Of a stretch of DNA of 32,827 nucleotides, positions 16,837-25,550 are shown in pieces. Within the stretch, counting starts at the first letter, position 1. Every line of letters starts with the position of its first letter. The DNA comes from Bacteroidota bacterium (GTDB taxonomy: Bacteria; Bacteroidota; Bacteroidia; Chitinophagales; LD1), in the NCBI GenBank assembly GCA_026391075.1, contig JAPLES010000009.1, positions 1 to 32,827 on the forward strand. Reading direction: 5' to 3'. The position numbers and the translations under genes are program-made. The notes beneath the pieces were generated by a model. The model did not search any database. It worked only from the letters and a program-made list of their open reading frames with translations, and was not told where the DNA came from.

Positions 16837-17475
16837 TTATGGAGCAAGTCGTTTTATTTTCCATGCACCATTTTCAAGTTCATAAACTATGCGGTCGTGT
16901 AGGCGGCTGGCGCGACCTTGCCAGAATTCGAAGTAGTCTGTTTTAAGAATATAGCCACCCCAATTTTCAGGACGATTAGTTTCACCTGATTCTTTTAGCG
17001 CTTCTAATTTGTCTTCGAGAAATTCTCTTGATGGAATTTCTTCACTCTGCTCTGAAACGATTGCACTTAACTTGCTTTCGAAAGGGCGTGTTGCAAAATA
17101 TTTTTCTGAAAGATGCACTCCAATTTTTTCAATGATTCCTTCTAAGCGAACTTGTCTTTCTAATTTGTCCCAAAAGAAAAGCAGCGCTGCTGAATTGTTT
17201 TCTGAAATTTCTTTGCCTTTGCGACTGTGATAGTTGGTATAGAAGATAAAGCCTTCTTCGCTAAATGCTTTGAGCAAAACAATGCGCGATGACGGTTTGC
17301 CTTCTTTAGTAGCGGTAGAAAGTGTCATGGCATTGGGCTCGAGGATGCCGTCATTAGTGGCATCTTCTAACCACCAACCGAATTGCTCATAAGGATTGGG
17401 AGAAATTTTTTTCTCGGTCAACTCGTGTTTGGTGTAGTTGCGCCTGTTATCGTGTAAGTCTTTGGAAGATGACAT
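16837..17475 (-). CDS. pdxH: Pyridoxamine 5'-phosphate oxidase
   Basis: An FMN enzyme that oxidises pyridoxine or pyridoxamine 5'-phosphate to the cofactor pyridoxal 5'-phosphate. The product has 212 residues from the ATG at 17475, the usual size; a TTG at 17496 would add only seven residues. Family motifs: PYEQFGWWLEDA, AMTLSTATKEGKPSSRIVLLK (FMN site), FYTNYHSRKGKEI, LFFWDKLERQVRLEG, SEQSEEIPSRE, and a C-terminal FWQGRASRLHDR with the RLHDR substrate-binding arginine and histidine. It is convergent with the OmpA gene through a shared terminator and separated from the upstream lipoprotein gene by another. Confidence 0.96.
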   Translation of the reverse strand: MSSSKDLHDNRRNYTKHELTEKKISPNPYEQFGWWLEDATNDGILEPNAMTLSTATKEGKPSSRIVLLKAFSEEGFIFYTNYHSRKGKEISENNSAALLFFWDKLERQVRLEGIIEKIGVHLSEKYFATRPFESKLSAIVSEQSEEIPSREFLEDKLEALKESGETNRPENWGGYILKTDYFEFWQGRASRLHDRIVYELENGAWKIKRLAP

Positions 17476-17509
17476 GGTAGAATTTTTCTGCGACAAAATT
17501 ATTTAAATA

Positions 17510-17546
17510 AAAAACCTTCTGGCTTGATTTTGCTCAGAAGGTTTTT
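17510..17546 (-). terminator. Terminator after the lipoprotein gene
   Basis: Inverted repeat AAAAACCTTCTG (17510-17521) and CAGAAGGTTTTT (17535-17546) with a 13-nt loop. Read on the minus strand it is followed by a T-rich stretch. It lies 21 bp after the lipoprotein stop and upstream of pdxH. Confidence 0.8.
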
Positions 17547-17567
17547 CTATTGGTTAAGTTGTAGTTT

Positions 17568-18044
17568 CTATCTCACATCAATTCTAAACTCTTTCGAGAA
17601 AGAAACTTTACCCGCAGGATAGTTTTGCCCTGTCTTGAAAACGGATGAACCTGCTTCGAAAAAAATTCTGAAGCGGATAACATCAAAAGGACGAAGCGTA
17701 TCGGGACTTGTGTAAGTGCCTGTGTAAGTGTATCTGTTTACGCGGGGGTCGAGACCATCCAATTTTTCAAAAAATAAAGTGTCGGGGTAAGTAGCAACAT
17801 AGCCCGTTGTTTGTAACGAATCAATATCATACTTACCGAGGATGTAATTGATAGGTCGGTCAGTTGTGAATTTGATTTCGATGGGCAGTTGGTCGCCTGC
17901 AAATAAACGCGTGATAGCAGTATCGGGTTTTACCAATGAAATTGGTTCAAGAGGTGCGCTTTCTTCAGTCTTTTTGCAACCGTTAAATAGCGTAATGCTG
18001 AGTGCACCCATAAGAACCGAGAGAAACAAAATTCTATTCTTCAT
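17568..18044 (-). CDS. Small lipoprotein of unknown function
   Basis: A 158-residue predicted lipoprotein. Residues 1-22 are a signal peptide (MKNRILFLSVLMGALS...) and Cys23, in FNGCKKTEE, is the likely lipidation site. The mature part alternates short hydrophobic and charged stretches (PIEIKFTTDRPINYILGKYDIDSL, then a tyrosine/threonine-rich YTYTGTYTSPDTL), suggesting a compact beta-sandwich. I do not recognise the family. It is flanked by ALDH upstream on the same strand (52-bp gap) and a terminator downstream, so it may be read with ALDH or alone. Confidence 0.75.
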   Translation of the reverse strand: MKNRILFLSVLMGALSITLFNGCKKTEESAPLEPISLVKPDTAITRLFAGDQLPIEIKFTTDRPINYILGKYDIDSLQTTGYVATYPDTLFFEKLDGLDPRVNRYTYTGTYTSPDTLRPFDVIRFRIFFEAGSSVFKTGQNYPAGKVSFSKEFRIDVR

Positions 18045-18096
18045 TTTTTAGTTTGTATTTGTATTAAAGACCCGTTTAGATGGTGAAGGGTTGGTT

Positions 18097-19551
18097 CTAC
18101 ATGTATTTAATCATGAAATCAGTTACCGTCTTTGCCAGTTTACCATAAGGTTGCCACAACGGAGTTACTACGCTTCCACTATGCAATGCTTTCAATACCG
18201 CGCGCTCGTTGCTGAATTCTTTAAACCCATAATGCCCGAATGATTTTCCGATGCCTGAATTATTTACTCCGCCAAACGGAAGGTTGGGTTGAGAAATATG
18301 AACGAGGTTATCGTTAATGCAAGTTCCTCCAGCAGTTGTATTGTTCAACCAAAAATCTTGTTTGCTTCCTTTTGCAGAGAAGATATAAAGTGCCAACGGC
18401 TTTTCTTTTCCGTTGATGATATTCAACACTTCGCTCTCTTCTTTGTAAGCAATTACAGGAAGAATAGGTCCGAAAATTTCTTCTTCCATAACTTTAGAAT
18501 CAAGTGCTACATTGGTCAAAATAGTAGGAGCGAAAAAATTATCTGTTTCGTCCGACTGTCCGCCTGTTTCAATTTTGGCCCCTTTGTTTACCGCATCTTC
18601 CAACAATCTTTTGATACGATTGAAGTGTCGGTTGTTGATGATGTGGCTGATGTCTTTGCTTTTCTGCGCATCTTCACCAAAAACTTTTTTGATGTTAGCT
18701 ACCAATTTTGAAACGAATTCATCCTTCTTGCTTTCGTGAATCAAAATATAATCAGGAGCAATACAGGTTTGCCCGCAGTTGATGAGTTTGCCCCAGGTAA
18801 TTTTTTTAACTGCTGCATCAATGTTTGCACTTTCATCAATTATCACAGGTGATTTACCTCCGAGTTCCAATGTAACCGAAGTAAGATGGTCAGCGGCTGC
18901 ATGCATTACTACTTTACCAACTGCAGGTGAGCCTGTGAAATGAATATGATCGAATTTAAGTTTGAGCAATTCGGTTGAAACCGTATGGTCGCCTTCTATA
19001 ACAGCCACTTCGTTTTCCGCAAAAACTTTTCCGAGAACTTCTTTTACAATAGCAGAAGTATGCGGAGTAAATTCAGACGGCTTGATGATAGCTGTACAAC
19101 CTGCCGCAATAGCTGCTACTAAATGTTGCGCGGGCATTTGAAAAGGATAATTCCAGGGAGTAAGAAACAAGACAGTTCCTTTTGGCTCCGAAACAATTTT
19201 TGAAGATGAGCCAATAAACATCAATGGCGTATCTACTTCATGCGGAGCCATCCAGTCGTCAAGATTTGCAATAGCATGACGACATTCAGATACCGTATTG
19301 TAGATTTCGGCATAACTGGTTTCTACTTTTGGCTTTTGCAAATCGGCATAAACAGCATCCTCAATTTTAGAGCGCATTTCTGTAACCACCGCTACCAATT
19401 TTTTTAATTTGGCTTTGCGCTCTTTGGCGGTAGAATTCTTTACGTTCTGTGCTTTTTTTTTCTGTGCATCGTAAATCCTGAAAATTTCTCCAAGCTTGGT
19501 GTTTGGACTGATGGGTATATTTTTTACCGCTGGTGCTGTAGCTGTTTCCAT
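18097..19551 (-). CDS. Aldehyde dehydrogenase (class 3-like)
   Basis: Oxidises an aldehyde to the acid with NAD(P). It has 484 residues. Motifs in order: LTPWNYPFQMP (cofactor-binding region), AIIKPSEFTPHTS, HIHFTGSPAVGK, the catalytic-base glutamate in VTLELGGKSP (about 227), and the nucleophilic cysteine in NCGQTCIAPDY (about 261). EEIFGPILPV and PFGGVNNSGIGKSFGHYGF complete the pattern. The ending with a hydrophobic KTVTDFMIKYM tail and the overall layout resemble class 3 / fatty-aldehyde enzymes, some of which sit on membranes. The exact substrate cannot be told. It is divergent from the ethanolamine-type permease across 121 bp. Confidence 0.92.
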   Translation of the reverse strand: METATAPAVKNIPISPNTKLGEIFRIYDAQKKKAQNVKNSTAKERKAKLKKLVAVVTEMRSKIEDAVYADLQKPKVETSYAEIYNTVSECRHAIANLDDWMAPHEVDTPLMFIGSSSKIVSEPKGTVLFLTPWNYPFQMPAQHLVAAIAAGCTAIIKPSEFTPHTSAIVKEVLGKVFAENEVAVIEGDHTVSTELLKLKFDHIHFTGSPAVGKVVMHAAADHLTSVTLELGGKSPVIIDESANIDAAVKKITWGKLINCGQTCIAPDYILIHESKKDEFVSKLVANIKKVFGEDAQKSKDISHIINNRHFNRIKRLLEDAVNKGAKIETGGQSDETDNFFAPTILTNVALDSKVMEEEIFGPILPVIAYKEESEVLNIINGKEKPLALYIFSAKGSKQDFWLNNTTAGGTCINDNLVHISQPNLPFGGVNNSGIGKSFGHYGFKEFSNERAVLKALHSGSVVTPLWQPYGKLAKTVTDFMIKYM

Positions 19552-19672
19552 AATTATTTCTTTAAGGATGCTAAAAATAGAAATTATTTCTGCTTGCTAA
19601 AGGACGAATTTCTGCGGAATGAATTGCACAATTAACGCGAATTAAACTTCATTTGGTTTTTGAAACAATACG

Positions 19673-20992
19673 ATGGAACAAACTAACAGCGGACATTTAC
19701 AAAAAACACTTACCCCTATTATGTTGTGGGGGCTCGGTGTGGGCTATGTAATTTCAGGAATGTATTTCGGCTGGAATATTGGCCTCGACAAAGGCGGAAC
19801 GGTGGGTTTGGGAATTGCTACTGTTTTTATTCTCATTATGTATATCACCTTTTCGCTTTCTTATTCTGAGTTGGCGTGCGCCATTCCGAAAGCGGGCGGT
19901 GCGTTTGATTATGCGGGCAGAGCATTTGGTAGAGACATTGGTTTTATAGCAGGAATGGCGCAGTGGATAGAGTTTGTTTTTGCTCCGCCTGCTATTGCGC
20001 TGGGTATTGGCGCTTATTTTCATTTGCTGTTTCCCACTATTGATGCTATGATTTTTGCCATCGTGGCGTATTTCATTTTCACAGGCATCAATATTCTTGG
20101 CGTAAAAATTTCCGCCACCTTCGAACTTATCATCACCATCATTGCCGTTGGCGAATTGAGTTTGTTTGCCGCGCTTACGCTTCCGCATTTTCAAATTCAG
20201 AATTTACAAACGAATCCTTTCCCTCACGGCATTTCCGGAATTTTTGCCGCCATACCATTTGCCATTTGGTTTTTCCTGGGTATGGAAGGTTTAGCTAACG
20301 TGGCAGAAGAAACAATTAATCCGCAACAGAACATCACGAAAGGTTTTATGTATTCCATGATTACACTTGGCATTCTTGCTGCTATGACTTTTTTCGCTGC
20401 TGTTGGAGTTGGCGGCTGGGAAAAAGTTGTTTATGACAGCGCAGGAAATGTTTCCGATTCGCCATTGCCGATGGCGCTGGGGCAAATTACCGGCAATAGC
20501 GGTATCATGTATCATATGCTGGTGAGTGTAGGTCTGTTTGGTTTTGTTGCTTCGTTCAATGGCTTATTGCTTGCTGCAGGAAGAGTGACGTATGAATTTG
20601 GAAAAGTGGGACAGTTCCCTCGAGTGCTTGGGAAAATTCATCCACGGTTTCACACACCGCATTGGGCTTTAGTATCAAATATGGTTCTTGGCATCATTGC
20701 GCTTTTTACGGGAAGAACTGGCGACATCATTACCATTTCTGTTTTCGGGGCTATTTGTCTTTACATTTTTTCTTGCTTGTCTATTATACGCTTACGCAAA
20801 ACAGAACCTGATATGCCGCGACCTTTTCATGTTCCATTTTATCCAGTGCTGCCGCTCATTGCGTTAACCATTGCTTCGGTAGCGTTGGTAGCTATGACGT
20901 ATTATAACTTTCAGCTTGCGCTCATTTATTTTGCAGTGATTGGTGTGGCGTTTGTACTTTACAAATTGTTTCACTCCACAGATAAAATTTAG
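19673..20992 (+). CDS. APC-family permease, ethanolamine permease type
   Basis: A 439-residue inner-membrane transporter with about 12 hydrophobic segments, amino acid-polyamine-organocation superfamily. The N-terminal LWGLGVGYVISGMYFGWN, the GGAFDYAGRAFG block and MEGLANVAEETINPQ resemble the ethanolamine permease subgroup closely (family knowledge). No ethanolamine ammonia-lyase (eutBC) genes are present in the window, so the substrate is not confirmed by context; a general amino acid is possible. The start ATG is followed by a short polar leader (MEQTNSGHLQKTL). nadE starts 14 bp after the stop, which suggests one transcript. A weak TTCATTTG box lies about 20 bp before the start. Confidence 0.85.
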   Translation: MEQTNSGHLQKTLTPIMLWGLGVGYVISGMYFGWNIGLDKGGTVGLGIATVFILIMYITFSLSYSELACAIPKAGGAFDYAGRAFGRDIGFIAGMAQWIEFVFAPPAIALGIGAYFHLLFPTIDAMIFAIVAYFIFTGINILGVKISATFELIITIIAVGELSLFAALTLPHFQIQNLQTNPFPHGISGIFAAIPFAIWFFLGMEGLANVAEETINPQQNITKGFMYSMITLGILAAMTFFAAVGVGGWEKVVYDSAGNVSDSPLPMALGQITGNSGIMYHMLVSVGLFGFVASFNGLLLAAGRVTYEFGKVGQFPRVLGKIHPRFHTPHWALVSNMVLGIIALFTGRTGDIITISVFGAICLYIFSCLSIIRLRKTEPDMPRPFHVPFYPVLPLIALTIASVALVAMTYYNFQLALIYFAVIGVAFVLYKLFHSTDKI

Positions 20993-21006
20993 CTCTCTTT
21001 GCCTCA

Positions 21007-22647
21007 ATGAAAATTTGTCTTGCCCAATTAAATTATCATGTAGGAAATTTTTCTTCCAACACGCAGAAAATAATTGCCGCTATAAAAACTGCAGAAGAAC
21101 AAAATGCTGACCTTATTGTGTTCAGCGAACTTTGTATCAGCGGTTATCCTGCCCGCGATTTTTTGGAGTTTGACGATTTTATTTCGCAGTGCAATGATGC
21201 CTTGAATGAAATTGCAAAGCATACTTCTAAGGTGGCAGTGTTGGTTGGTTCTCCACGTAAAAATCCAATTAAAGAAGGAAAGGATTTGTTCAACTCTGCT
21301 TTTTTCATTCACGAAGACGAAGTGAAAAACATCACCGATAAAACATTGTTGCCTACTTACGATGTGTTTGATGAGTACAGATATTTTGAGCCCAACAAAA
21401 AATTTGAAGTTGTTCATTTCAAGGGAAAGAAATTAGCCGTTACTATTTGCGAAGACATCTGGAATTGTGGTGATGAAAATCCTTTATATCCAACAACACC
21501 GCTTGATGAATTAACCAAACAATCTCCTGACATTATCATCAATCTTTCTGCTTCGCCATTCAGTTATGTTCAGCATGAAGAACGATTGAAAGTGATTCGC
21601 GCAAATGTTGCGCGTTATAAAATTCCGATGGTGTATGTGAACCAGGTTGGCGCGCAAACCGAATTGATTTTTGATGGTGGAAGCTTAGCGGTGAGTGAAC
21701 AAGGCAAGATCAACAAGCAGCTTCCTTTTTTTAAAGAGAGTATTGATTTCATCAGCATTGAAGATTTAAAATTGAATACTGAAAAGGCAAAACCACAAAT
21801 CTTCAATCTTCAATCTTCAATCTTAGGTGCCCTCACCCTCGGCATTGGCGATTATTTTTCAAAGCTTGGTTTCAAAAAAGCAATTCTTGGTTTAAGCGGT
21901 GGAATTGATTCGGCTCTTGTGTTGTATTTGGCAGCAGAAGCATTAGGGAAAGAAAATGTTTTGTCACTTCTTCTGCCTTCTGGTTTTTCGAGCGACCACT
22001 CGTTAGCTGATGCCAAGCAACTTTGTGAAAACCTAGGCACGAAATACGAAACCATTCCGATTGAAAATAATTTTCAGTCGTTCGTTGAAACGCTTGAGCC
22101 GCACTTTAAAAACCTTCCTTTCAATGTGGCGGAAGAAAATCTGCAAGCGCGTGTGCGTGGAGTTTTGCTGATGGCGTTCAGCAATAAATTTGGTTACATA
22201 CTTTTGAATACAACCAACAAAAGTGAAGCCGCTGTGGGTTACGGAACTTTATATGGCGATATGTGTGGTGGACTTTCAGTGCTTGGTGATGTTTACAAAA
22301 CGCAGGTGTATGAGTTGGCAAACTACATTAATCGCAATAGTGAAATCATTCCGCAAAACATAATTTCAAAACCTCCATCAGCAGAACTTCGTCCCAACCA
22401 AAAGGATTCGGATTCGCTTCCTGAATACGATGTGCTCGACAAAATTCTTTTTCAATACATTGAAAAACGGCAAGGTCCAAAAGAGTTAATGGCTATGGGT
22501 TTTGAAAAACAACTGGTTGAGCTGGTACTAAAAATGGTTAATGGTAGCGAGTGGAAACGCTTTCAGGCACCACCCATTTTGCGTGTTTCTCCTAAAGCAT
22601 TTGGCATGGGGAGAAGGATGAATATAGAGGGAAAGTACCTCAGCTAA
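21007..22647 (+). CDS. nadE: NAD+ synthase, glutamine-hydrolysing
   Basis: Last step of NAD synthesis: amidates deamido-NAD with glutamine-derived ammonia and ATP. The N-terminal nitrilase-type glutaminase domain has Glu41 (FSELCISGYP), Lys112 (TDKTLLPTYDVFDEYRYF) and Cys148 (TICEDIWNCG), the full triad. The synthetase domain from about residue 275 has the PP-loop LGLSGGIDSALV (about 294-305), NTTNKSEAAVGYGTLYGD, and GGLSVLGDVYKTQVY. It has 546 residues. The linker between the domains (codons 265-273, IFNLQSSIL) is encoded by a heptamer repeat and looks about seven residues longer than relatives I recall. It is probably transcribed with the permease gene upstream. Confidence 0.96.
   Translation: MKICLAQLNYHVGNFSSNTQKIIAAIKTAEEQNADLIVFSELCISGYPARDFLEFDDFISQCNDALNEIAKHTSKVAVLVGSPRKNPIKEGKDLFNSAFFIHEDEVKNITDKTLLPTYDVFDEYRYFEPNKKFEVVHFKGKKLAVTICEDIWNCGDENPLYPTTPLDELTKQSPDIIINLSASPFSYVQHEERLKVIRANVARYKIPMVYVNQVGAQTELIFDGGSLAVSEQGKINKQLPFFKESIDFISIEDLKLNTEKAKPQIFNLQSSILGALTLGIGDYFSKLGFKKAILGLSGGIDSALVLYLAAEALGKENVLSLLLPSGFSSDHSLADAKQLCENLGTKYETIPIENNFQSFVETLEPHFKNLPFNVAEENLQARVRGVLLMAFSNKFGYILLNTTNKSEAAVGYGTLYGDMCGGLSVLGDVYKTQVYELANYINRNSEIIPQNIISKPPSAELRPNQKDSDSLPEYDVLDKILFQYIEKRQGPKELMAMGFEKQLVELVLKMVNGSEWKRFQAPPILRVSPKAFGMGRRMNIEGKYLS
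21799..21824. repeat. Heptamer tandem repeat inside nadE
   Basis: ATCTTCA is repeated 3.7 times with no mismatch, in the linker region of nadE. Three heptamers equal 21 bases, i.e. seven codons, so this copy number keeps the frame. Confidence 0.8.
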
Positions 22648-22686
22648 AATACGGAACCTGCCGAAAAGCACTTTGCTCACAATAAT

Positions 22687-22694
22687 TACATTTG
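22687..22694 (+). promoter_or_regulatory. -7 promoter box for the barrel protein gene
   Basis: TACATTTG is an exact match to TAnnTTTG, 31 bp before the ATG at 22726. A TTTG at 22672-22675 is only 11 bp upstream, too close for the usual -33 spacing. Confidence 0.5.
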
Positions 22695-22725
22695 CCGCTC
22701 GTTTTAAAGGCCTTAAAAAATTATC

Positions 22726-23508
22726 ATGAAGAAAATATTGTTCTTGATTTCTCTGTTTATATCGTTTGCCGCTTTTACTAGTGCACAGGATTCTGTCAAA
22801 GTAGTTAAGAAGAATGATCTTACGCTCGAGCAACAAGTTAAAAAAGTTGAACAGCAAAAGAAGGCAGCGGATGTACAGAAACGATTCACCAAATTTTCCA
22901 AAGACCGTTTTGCAGTTGACTTTATTTTTAGCAATTGGATTTACAATAAGAACGATTCTAGAATTGTGGGCGGTGACTTGAAACCCAAATGGTATTCGCG
23001 CGGTGTAAACATTTATTTCTCTTGGGATTTCAGAATTAAAAACTCGCGTTTTAGTTTTGCTCCCGGCATTGGTTATAGCTGCTCTAATATTTACAGCCGT
23101 CACGAAATGATCGAAGATTCAGCAGGAATTCATTTTACAGCTTTGGCTAATCCAACCGATTATAAAGTGAATAAAATCACCTTGCAATATCTCGATATAC
23201 CTGTAGAGTTTCGTATTAAAACCAATCCCGACAAATTAGATAACTGCTGGAAATTTGCCATCGGTTTTAAGGCAGGTGTTAGGTTAGATGCACACACTAA
23301 AACCAAAACCAAAATAAATAACGTAACTAAAGTTGATGTTGAAAGAAGATTCCCCGACTTCGCTCAGTTTCGTTTCGGACCAATGATTCGCATTGGTTAC
23401 TCAAGTTTTAATCTTACCGCTTACTATGGCGTGTTGAATGTATTCAAGAAAGACAGAGGCCCTAAGGCAAACGAATTTGCGGTAGGTATTTCATTCAACG
23501 GTTTGTAA
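22726..23508 (+). CDS. Outer-membrane beta-barrel protein (porin-family)
   Basis: A 260-residue protein with a signal peptide MKKILFLISLFISFAAFTSA (about 1-20) and a short charged helix (LEQQVKKVEQQKKAADVQKR, residues about 39-58) before a barrel domain. The barrel part alternates strands rich in aromatics (FAVDFIFSNWIYN, VNIYFSWDFRI, FAPGIGYSCSNIYSR, LQYLDIPVEFRI, FAIGFKAGVRL) and ends in FAVGISFNGL. It fits the outer-membrane beta-barrel domain common in Bacteroidota (PorT-like/OMP_b-brl_2). No enzymatic role is evident. It is convergent with the giant OmpA gene, 17 bp away, without a visible terminator. Start ATG chosen because it begins the signal peptide. Confidence 0.85.
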   Translation: MKKILFLISLFISFAAFTSAQDSVKVVKKNDLTLEQQVKKVEQQKKAADVQKRFTKFSKDRFAVDFIFSNWIYNKNDSRIVGGDLKPKWYSRGVNIYFSWDFRIKNSRFSFAPGIGYSCSNIYSRHEMIEDSAGIHFTALANPTDYKVNKITLQYLDIPVEFRIKTNPDKLDNCWKFAIGFKAGVRLDAHTKTKTKINNVTKVDVERRFPDFAQFRFGPMIRIGYSSFNLTAYYGVLNVFKKDRGPKANEFAVGISFNGL

Positions 23509-23525
23509 TCAAATTTTTTTTGAGC

Positions 23526-25544
23526 TTAGTTAGGCTTAGCTAATTGGAAGGCAACTGTTCGGTTTTGTTTCTGCAAATTTTCGGGGCAGTTTTGATTTAC
23601 ACAACCGTTGCGGCTATTGTTGCTGCCAAAGTAGAACGAGTTTATTTTGTCTATAGAAATCCCATTATCAATTAAGTAGCGAAGCACGGCATCTGACCGT
23701 TTAAGGGAAACCTGTTTCCCGTTGGTTTCATCAGCCGATGCAATAGAATAAATGCGGATGTTCAAATCAGGATGCTGTAACATTTCAATCACCGCTTTTT
23801 TCAACTCCACTTTCATTTCAGGAGTCAAATCATAACTGTTTTTTTCGAAACCCACTGCCGGTAATTCAGCCGAAATAATATTGTCTGTTATTGTCTCTTT
23901 GATGTTTACAGAGTTTTCTAAAGCTGGATTGCTAGGCGCTTGCAGATTGGTAGAAGCAACCGGTTCCGCCTTTTTTTGCACTTCGGTAATTTTTGCCTTT
24001 GCTTCCTCTTCTGCTTTTAAACGCGCGGATTCTTCCTTGTTTTTTCCTTCTGCCTCTGCACGAGCCTGCTCTTCCTCTTTCAATTTTGTTTTGTTGGCTT
24101 CTGCTGCTTTCCGTTTTGCTTCTTCTGCTTCTGCTTTTTGTTTTGCAGCAGCAATTTCCCTTTCTACTTTTTCGCGTTCGCCAGCAATTTTAGCCAAAGA
24201 ATCTTCCATTGCTTTTTGGGTGCGCAATCTTTCTTCTTCTTCTAATCTTTTGGTGGCTTCATTTTCGGTTGAGGTTTTTAGATACGCTTCTTCTTTCGCT
24301 TTTTGTTCAGCCGCCAATTTTGCTGCTACTTGTTTTCTTTCTTTTTCTGCTTGCACACGTGCCACAGAATCTTCGATAGCTTTCTTTTTAGTAGCCTCCA
24401 ACACTTGTGCTTGTTGTTGCAACAATGCGTTCATGTGCACAATAGAATCGGCAAGTAATTTTCTCTCCGCTAACTGCTTTTCCCTTTTAATCGAATCCTC
24501 AACTGCTTTGCGAACTGCTTCCTGTTTTAATTTTTCAATAGCAACTTCTTTGGCATTTTGCTCTTGTTCAGCTTTTAATTTGGCCGCTGTTTCCAAAGTC
24601 GATTTTTGTTGCGCAAGTGCTTCTGCTTTTACATGTGCCACCGAATCTGCTGCAAATTTTGCACGAGCGGTAACTACTAATTTGTTCAACGAATCTTCCA
24701 AATGTTTTCTTTCCGTTGTTTCTTTTGCAGCTTGTGTTTGTGCTGTTTTCACTTGAGCAATTGAATCCAGAACTCGTTTTGCTCTTTCTGCTGATAAAGA
24801 TTTCTTGATAGAATCCTGTGCATGTTTTTGTGCAAAAATTTCTCTTGCTTTAGTAACACTATCCTGAACAAATAAAGACCTAGCAACTTTCTTCAACGAG
24901 TCTTCCGAAGTTTTCTTTGCAACCAGTTCCTTTGTTTTGCGCTGTTGTTCTGCTTTTACTTGTGTGATGGAATCAGCAACATGTTCAGCGCGAATGGCGG
25001 CTTGCATTTTATTCAAAGAATCTTCAACTGCTCTTTTAGCCGCTTGTTCTTTTGCTATACGAATTTGCTCCGCCTTAACCTGTGCAACTGAATCGGCAAC
25101 AAATTTCGTTCTTACTAGTGCTTCCACTTTTTTTACTGAATCTTCAACCGCTTTTCGCACAGCTGTTTCCTTGGCAATACGAACTTGTTCAGCCTTAGCC
25201 TGAATTATAGAATCTGCTACAAATTTTTTACGCGCTTCAATTTTAGATGGAGAAAGTGTTCCACCCCAAGCAGCTAATGCAGAGTCTAAAAGGTCAATAG
25301 AATTTAAGTGGGTGTTTTTTGCTTTTGCCGTGTCAATGGAATCATTATGTACTTTGATTCTTACCTGTGCCTTTGCATTCGTAATCGAATCGCTTACAAA
25401 TTTAATTCGGGCAAGCATGCTTGCTTTTTTCACAGAATCATTAACAGCTTTTTTAGCAGCAAGTTCTTTTGCTAAGCGCTGTTGCTCTGTTTTAACTTGT
25501 GTAATTGAATCCAGAATTAGTTTTGCTTTTTCTGCGGCCAACAC
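23526..25544 (-). CDS. Giant OmpA-type stalk protein, C-terminal part after frameshift
   Basis: This frame carries the rest of the coiled-coil stalk and a C-terminal OmpA-like peptidoglycan-binding domain (last ~125 residues: LPAVGFEKNSYDLTPEM, then SLKRSDAVLRYLIDNGISIDKI, with a cysteine pair NGCVNQNCPEN). It lacks a signal peptide. The listed start is a TTG inside a repeat unit; the frame is in fact open further right to about 25742, where it meets the N-terminal part in another frame. Joining the two with one added base gives a single protein of 1387 residues. The stalk is rich in Ala, Lys and Glu with the recurring motif DS(I/V/L)xxxK, and includes long low-complexity stretches of KAEEEAK type. 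Confidence 0.8.
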   Translation of the reverse strand: MLAAEKAKLILDSITQVKTEQQRLAKELAAKKAVNDSVKKASMLARIKFVSDSITNAKAQVRIKVHNDSIDTAKAKNTHLNSIDLLDSALAAWGGTLSPSKIEARKKFVADSIIQAKAEQVRIAKETAVRKAVEDSVKKVEALVRTKFVADSVAQVKAEQIRIAKEQAAKRAVEDSLNKMQAAIRAEHVADSITQVKAEQQRKTKELVAKKTSEDSLKKVARSLFVQDSVTKAREIFAQKHAQDSIKKSLSAERAKRVLDSIAQVKTAQTQAAKETTERKHLEDSLNKLVVTARAKFAADSVAHVKAEALAQQKSTLETAAKLKAEQEQNAKEVAIEKLKQEAVRKAVEDSIKREKQLAERKLLADSIVHMNALLQQQAQVLEATKKKAIEDSVARVQAEKERKQVAAKLAAEQKAKEEAYLKTSTENEATKRLEEEERLRTQKAMEDSLAKIAGEREKVEREIAAAKQKAEAEEAKRKAAEANKTKLKEEEQARAEAEGKNKEESARLKAEEEAKAKITEVQKKAEPVASTNLQAPSNPALENSVNIKETITDNIISAELPAVGFEKNSYDLTPEMKVELKKAVIEMLQHPDLNIRIYSIASADETNGKQVSLKRSDAVLRYLIDNGISIDKINSFYFGSNNSRNGCVNQNCPENLQKQNRTVAFQLAKPN

Positions 25545-25550
25545 TTTTTT

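Noticed and set aside
23881-24756. A 291-codon plus-strand frame rich in Ser, Ala and Phe
   Set aside because: It is the antisense of the Ala/Lys/Glu-rich coiled-coil stalk; low-complexity coding DNA leaves the opposite strand open. The same holds for the shorter plus-strand frames over 24937-25611.
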